Assembly (NCBI RefSeq): GCF_042242105.1
Contig: NC_092029.1
Location: forward strand, 7,069,885 to 7,133,884
Source: Pempheris klunzingeri
Taxonomy: Eukaryota; Chordata; Actinopteri; Acropomatiformes; Pempheridae
Direction of reading: 5' to 3'
Length of the DNA: 64,000 nt
In this document: piece by piece, positions 59,096 through 64,000 of the stretch
Layout of the letters: each line of letters opens with the position of its first letter
Numbering within the stretch: the stretch's first letter is position 1
Made by a program: the position numbers and the translations under genes
Notes under the pieces: model-generated
Database searches by the model: none
Told to the model about the DNA's origin: nothing
The model's input: the letters and a program-made list of their open reading frames with translations, nothing else

Positions 59096-59145
<50 letters not shown>
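58121..59145. other. Region between lrfn5 upstream sequence and the SAM gene
   Basis: No gene seen. It probably contains the 3'UTR of the minus-strand SAM-domain gene: minus-strand AATAAA hexamers occur at 58563-58568 and 58215-58220. The right edge is a (CT)n tract that abuts the stop codon of that gene. Confidence 0.5.
59102..59140. repeat. (CT)n microsatellite
   Basis: An uninterrupted run of about 19 CT units ends only six bases before the stop codon (59146-59148, minus strand) of the SAM-domain gene. It would therefore lie at the very start of that gene's 3'UTR as (GA)n. Confidence 0.95.
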
Positions 59146-59148
<3 letters not shown>

Positions 59149-60458
59149 CTGAATCATGGCATCCAGGAACTGCTGGTAGGTGAGGCTGTCCGCCCGCTCA
59201 CCTGTCCTGCTCTTTCTCTCCAGGAACAGGCCCATGCCGTCACGTGGAGGGTCAGCGATGCTGCGACTCCACAGGGTCTCTGTGATGCCAAGCAGCTCAC
59301 GCACACGAGCAGAGATGACCTGCAGGGCACACAGCAGGGTTGAGTCCTTTGATAAAGTATAATGTTTACACTACCTAACCTTTATCTAATACGGTGGTCC
59401 CACTGGGGGTATCTACTGTTTCAAGGAGATCTCGCTAAGATTGTGGCATCATTTGAAGAAATGTTACTGACTTACACTCCAAAACACAAATGCATCAAAG
59501 GACTTATAGGCTAAACCAATATAAATCTTAACTAAATAGAGCACAGACAATTCATCACTGAGTCTGTCTGTCTCAAGATACGAGGTTTGATGCCTCTGCA
59601 GTAAAGCAAAGCCGAATACATACTGACGCTTTCAGCCAATTTAGTTCTGACCTGAGGGAGAGATAAGAAAAGCAGACGCTTTAACTGTAAACAGCACATA
59701 TGTGATACAGCTGATCTGAGGTGTCTGCTGGCAGTGATGCTCTGTTACAGCGCACAACTTTAATTGGATGTCACACTGTTCAAAGAAAGACTGTGCAAGT
59801 GCCAAATCGGATGTGCAACTGAGTTGGCACAGACTACATACAAGTTTACTGGTGTTTACAGTCCACTTACTGGAGAGGCGTTTGGAGTACAATTGGGGAG
59901 GCAAATAATAGTATTTCTACTAGAGTCTAATTAAATGATCACTTATCAAAATCTGAATCAATCAGGGCAACCAGCAGCAGATGATAAAAGTAGGTTATAT
60001 GCATAACAGTAGTTTTAACAGTGGCATCATTATCTCAGTGCTACCCAGCCTTTTGGAACTTCCTTGAATATTGTGGAAGCCTCCATCTTTGATATGTAAA
60101 CAAGCCTCCGTGATCATGAGACATCTCTTGAAAAATCAAAAACTAATTTCTCTCTTCTTAATACCTGCATGTCTTTAAAATCTGTGACTCCGAGCCTTGG
60201 CAAGTACTGACAATTTACATAAATGAGCTTTCTTCCAGTGATGAGATTGTCCGTGAAGCAAGCCTGCGACAGGAATGAATAATGAGATGAGAGCTTTGAA
60301 AAGTGAAATATTATCTCGGAGGCTGACAGGAACATCTCTTGTGACCGCCTGTTTATCACTGTTTGGTCTGGTGAATGTTAACCTACTTTATATTGTGGAA
60401 ATCCTAAAGACTCAATCCATCTTGCAACATCATGACAACCCCACTGTAGGAACTCCAT
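59146..60458 (-). CDS. samd15: Small SAM-domain protein, SAMD15-like, three exons
   Basis: Exons in transcript order: 60458-60387 (24 codons), 60263-60165 (33 codons), 59319-59146 (57 codons plus TGA). All junctions are phase 0 with AG/GT ends; the first donor is AAA|gtaggt. The 114-residue product starts MEFLQWGCHDVARWIESLGF. It continues through the SAM core (FTDNLITGRKLIYVNC, LPRLGVTDFKDMQ) and a family-specific tail (RELLGITETLWSRSI, GLFLERKSRTGERADSLTY), ending FLDAMIQ. SAM domains mediate protein-protein association. The tail resembles SAMD15, whose human form is far longer with the SAM domain at its C-terminus (from memory). An in-frame upstream ATG at 60473 would add five residues; 60458 has the better context (A at -3, G at +4). 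Function is unknown. Confidence 0.8.
59320..60164. other. Intron of the SAM-domain gene
   Basis: This 845-base intron has nothing coding in it. The other intron of the gene (60264-60386) is only 123 bases. Confidence 0.75.
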
Positions 60459-60473
60459 GTTGCCTCTAAGCAT

Positions 60474-61023
60474 GTTGCCATGGAAACTGTTACCTGTCAC
60501 TAGGTGTTGATGAGCGCTTCCTTCACACGTACGAGCACATTTTATGTGTTAAGTCATAAGAAAGTGGGTTTCTTCGGGAAGTGTCGGACGTTTTAAGGCG
60601 AGTGGGCATTATTTTTGACACCAAAGTTCCTTTAAGAAGTTTTTTTAAAAAGGCTCAATCGAGCAACAGAGGCGACTCCAGGCTGTGTTTACAAAAACAG
60701 CCAATCAGCTTCCTGTAATTTAGGGCGGTTGGTAAATTGCGCGCTTTGATTGGCTCTTAAATCCGGGTTGCCCCGCCCACATGGAACGGAAACAGCGAAT
60801 GCCGCGACGCGCAGCTTTCACAGATCTACAAATCATCTGCGCTGCTGCTAACATTAAACTAACACCTATAAATGATTTGTAGATCGTATAAAAGCGCAGC
60901 TTTGTATCCCGCCGCTCTGCCCTCTGCAACATTTCTGCTAGCTGAACTTCTCTTTGAACTCCGGTACCTTCTGGGTCGGCCGAAGGGCTTCAGAGGAGGA
61001 AAACATAAACCTGACTTTCCACA
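60474..61023. promoter_or_regulatory. Shared divergent promoter of the SAM gene and aldh6a1
   Basis: Two genes point away from each other with about 550 bases between their start codons. The interval has a CCAAT box at 60701-60705, an inverted one (ATTGG) at 60749-60753, and a GC-box-like CCCCGCCCAC at 60771-60780. TATAAAAG lies at 60887-60894 and CpG-rich sequence surrounds 60800-60980. A 14-base perfect inverted repeat (60823-60836 and 60872-60885) and a 10-base direct repeat GCGCAGCTTT (60809-60818 and 60894-60903) sit between the boxes and the aldh6a1 ATG. Start sites were not located. Confidence 0.6.
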
Positions 61024-63826
61024 ATGGCAGCAGTTCTCCTCCGCTCCATTTTGAGCAAGAAGGTGACACAAATTCGTGCTTTATCTTTTACAGAGCAGTC
61101 GGGTTAGTTAGACGCTTATGCAACTCAAACTAGCTAACAGCCTGAGCTGCTAGCTAACAAACTCGTTGCCTAACACGTTGCACACTCCTTCTCTGCAGGC
61201 GTTTAATATTTATGTGTAATTTAAGTTGGGTGAGTAGGGTTGTATTTGCATCATGTGAACAGGGCAGAGAAGCCATGGAGCTCTCAGACCTGACTTTTAT
61301 TAATTAGACCTTGAACAATGAGGTTAGTGTGACATGAAGTTGACTAAATGCTCTGGTGTTTTATTTCTTGCAGGTCCCCCTCCAGCTGGGTCGCTGTTAC
61401 TCCTCCTCCTCAGTGGTAAGAGCCTCCACTCACCAGGTTTCGTAACTCAGCAGTGAATGAATGAATGAATGTCAAGTGTTCAGCGCAGGCTTTTTCTATT
61501 AGTCAGTCTGAGTGCCAGAAATTTACCACATTGTTCAGGTCACTCAAAATAGATGAATATTTTCATCATTGGACACTCGTGATGTCAAAGCCACACCGTG
61601 ATTTTGAAAATGTTTGCAAAGTTTTATTGAAATATCACAATTAACATTAATGTGTGAAATGGAGTTGAGGTACATCCTGTTATCCTAAAATAATCCTAAA
61701 GACAATAGCATGAATGATACTGTATTTATGATTCTAACATTAATTTGTCAAAGTTTAACACATACAATATAGTATAATATAATTGGGTGGTATTCGTTGT
61801 TTCACATAAACAGTCTTGGTAACAGTCCCTTAAATTTTAAATGTTAAAGCAGTTTGACAAGCTATGCACCAAGTGGGACATTTTAACATTATTTTGAAAA
61901 ATTACCCTTTCAGTGTTTCCTGGTTGACCAACAATGCCATGAAGAGATTGATTTACAAATAATCCCAAACATATCTTGGTATTTCTTATTCTTGCTACAT
62001 TATCTTGTTAGCAGCTGTGTAACGTATCAGGGGACATTGATGTATCTGCAGTAACATTGATTGTATTGGCCTGGCTGAATGATCAGTCTCTACATAAGAT
62101 TCTGGCTATTTTATTTGACAGGAAGTGATTTTGTAAGACGTGTGAAAGCCTTATACTGTAAGGTTTCATAGTTTTCAGAATGTCAGAGCAAAATTATGAA
62201 AAAATTATGACATTGAGTCAAAGAAACTTCAATTATGTCCTTTATGTAAGGCTTGTGCTGGGGTATGAATCCAAAAAGGGATTTTTTAAAAGACATTTTT
62301 AAAGCTCTAGAAGTTCCCAGTACTCATTGTAGGATGGAGGATGTTCTGCCTGTTCAAGACTGCATGGAAAACTCCCCCAAAACATCACTGTTTGCAGTTA
62401 GTGTTCAAGAAATCATTATACTGTTTTACAAGAAATATTACAACATGTATGCCATCAGACTTCAGTCAAACTACAGCTTAGGAAAAACACTGCTCAAACA
62501 TGAAGAGAGCAAAGAATTAAGAATTAATCCCTGCTTTTAGCTTTTACATTTCCTCTGTTCATTGCATGGGACAAAATCATACACCAAGAACACATTCAAA
62601 AATCTACCATTTTGATAGTGTTATCACTATTCCAGTGTGTTCACATCATATACTCAAAACCTGCTCAGATTTAGTATGTTTTACGGGGAGATGGCTAATG
62701 TAACATGCCAGACTCTCTGAACCATCAAGACCCTGCTTATACATGTCTGATCAGGAAGACTCTTCTTTTAAATTGTCAAAATGAACCATTAATTCAACTC
62801 CATGTACAGAAAGTGGAGGCCGTTAAAGTGAAGGTTCTTAAGTTAATGCTTTAGAAAGTCGCTGTATACTGTATGTGGAAATGATGCGCGGATGTCCTTA
62901 ATAAACTTGGTGATTATGTAACCAGGCAGGAAGGGATTTAACCATATGCTTCTGTGATCCTATAGCCCACCACCAAGCTGTTCATTGATGGCAAGTTCAT
63001 TGAGTCCACCACCTCCGAATGGCTTGACATTCACAACCCTGTAAGTATCCTTGGATGAACTATATCCACCCTGCAAAGAGGCTGCAAATAACCAGTGCAA
63101 CTTTGTACTGGTAACTTGTGAACATTGGAGAGGAGATAATAATTCAGTCTTAATTTGCTAATTTCTTGTAGCGTCTTCTGTAAAGCGAGAGAAATCAGAG
63201 CTCAGCCCACACAGCCAGCCGTGTAGTTTAGCTTGTCAAGTATAAGCCTCTAGCCAGGATGTGATGGATGCTTATAGCATACAAGAGCAGCAATCTACTT
63301 CCATCACTTAATATCAAACAAGTTAAGGATAGAAAACAAACATTCAGTCATTAATATTAATGAATTGACATGCATGCAGTAATATCAACAAATGACTTCC
63401 ACTGCTCTCAGTCAACCTGTCTGTATGGACTGTCTCCTGCTCCTCAGGCCACTAATGAGGTGGTGGGACGTGTTCCCAAAGCTACCCAGGAGGAGATGCT
63501 GGCAGCCGTGGATTCCTGCTCCAGAGCCTTTCAGTCCTGGTCCGAGACGTCCATCCTCAGCAGGCAGCAGATCTTCCTGCGCTACCAGCAGCTCATCAAG
63601 GACAACATTGTAGGGAAATTTGTCACTGTTTGATCATTCACCTGTGTTTCCATTTTAAGAAAGCAAAGAAGTAGTTTTGTTTACATCTTGTTATTTTATT
63701 TCTTCGCTGATGTCTTGAATTTTCTGCGTTTTTCTGTGATATTTCAGAAAGAACTGGCCAAAATGATCACCTTGGAACAGGGAAAAACTCTAGCTGATGC
63801 AGAGGGAGATGTATTTAGGGGACTGC
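61024..63826 (+). CDS. aldh6a1: Methylmalonate-semialdehyde dehydrogenase (acylating), mitochondrial; first five exons, runs off the window
   Basis: The enzyme oxidises methylmalonate and malonate semialdehydes to propionyl- and acetyl-CoA in valine and thymine catabolism, in the mitochondrial matrix, using NAD and CoA. Exons: 61024-61062, 61374-61415, 62966-63040, 63448-63609, 63748-63826. All have good splice sites and consistent phase, and the last ends one base into a codon. They give residues 1-132. The start MAAVLLRSILSKK with the next exon's GRCYSSSS is an Arg/Ser-rich mitochondrial presequence. Then come TTKLFIDGKFIES, IHNPATNEVVGRVP, SRQQIFLRYQQLI and ITLEQGKTLADAEGDVFRGL, a near match to ALDH6A1. 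The NAD-binding and catalytic cysteine regions lie beyond the right edge. Confidence 0.96.
61416..62965. other. aldh6a1 intron 2: nothing coding seen
   Basis: About 1.55 kb, A+T rich. A 95-codon open frame at 62253-62540 has no family resemblance and no splice context, so I treat it as chance. No repeat family was recognised. Confidence 0.7.
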
Positions 63827-64000
63827 GTAAGTAAAGTGAAGACCTCCCAGAATGCTATTGGGTTTTGATATCCTGATTAAAGTGCTGGTGAATATATAGC
63901 ACGGATCAAATTTCTCTGTTTCAACTGTTGTCTATAGTATCTGTATCTCCTGATGAAAAGTCTGTGCCTTTGGCAACCCTTTATGCCATTGCCTGGGTGA

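Noticed and set aside
62253..62540. A 95-codon open frame in aldh6a1 intron 2
   Set aside because: Its wording fits no part of ALDH6A1 and the exons on either side join in phase without it.

Overview
The window reads as nuclear DNA of a bony fish, probably a spiny-rayed (percomorph-type) teleost. Five vertebrate genes can be assembled exon by exon with GT-AG junctions and consistent phase. Their introns are short for vertebrates, the sequence is full of (CA)n microsatellites, and several dispersed repeats look like families I know from teleost genomes. There are no bacterial, organellar, CRISPR or intact viral features. All exon models were built by eye from the sequence and from memory of the protein families.

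Layout, left to right. (1) 1-12522 is intronic or upstream sequence of evl. (2) evl (Ena/VASP-like actin regulator, + strand) has twelve coding exons at 12523-27614; the exon carrying the first ATG was not found. (3) 27615-28500 is the evl 3'UTR, followed by a short intergenic stretch with a decayed LINE reverse-transcriptase tail. (4) yy1 (zinc-finger transcription factor, + strand) is complete in five exons at 30319-36024. It has a CpG-rich start and a cluster of YY1-type sites in intron 1. (5) About 10 kb of intergenic repeats and microsatellites follow. (6) An lrfn5-like synaptic adhesion gene (- strand) has five coding exons at 46942-52138 and a candidate CpG-rich 5' exon near 57.4-58.1 kb. 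(7) A three-exon SAM-domain mini-gene that looks like SAMD15 (- strand) lies at 59146-60458. (8) A compact, apparently bidirectional promoter comes next. (9) The first five exons of aldh6a1 (+ strand, mitochondrial methylmalonate-semialdehyde dehydrogenase) start at 61024 and run off the right edge.

The genes do not form a pathway: actin assembly (evl), transcription and Polycomb recruitment (yy1), synapse adhesion (lrfn5), unknown (SAM protein) and valine/thymine catabolism (aldh6a1). What they share is position: as far as I remember, all five human orthologues lie on chromosome 14, so the window is probably a rearranged piece of one ancestral linkage group. The most interesting points are the PDZ-ligand-type tail on an LRFN5-type ectodomain, the small SAM gene sharing a promoter with aldh6a1, and the YY1-site cluster inside yy1.
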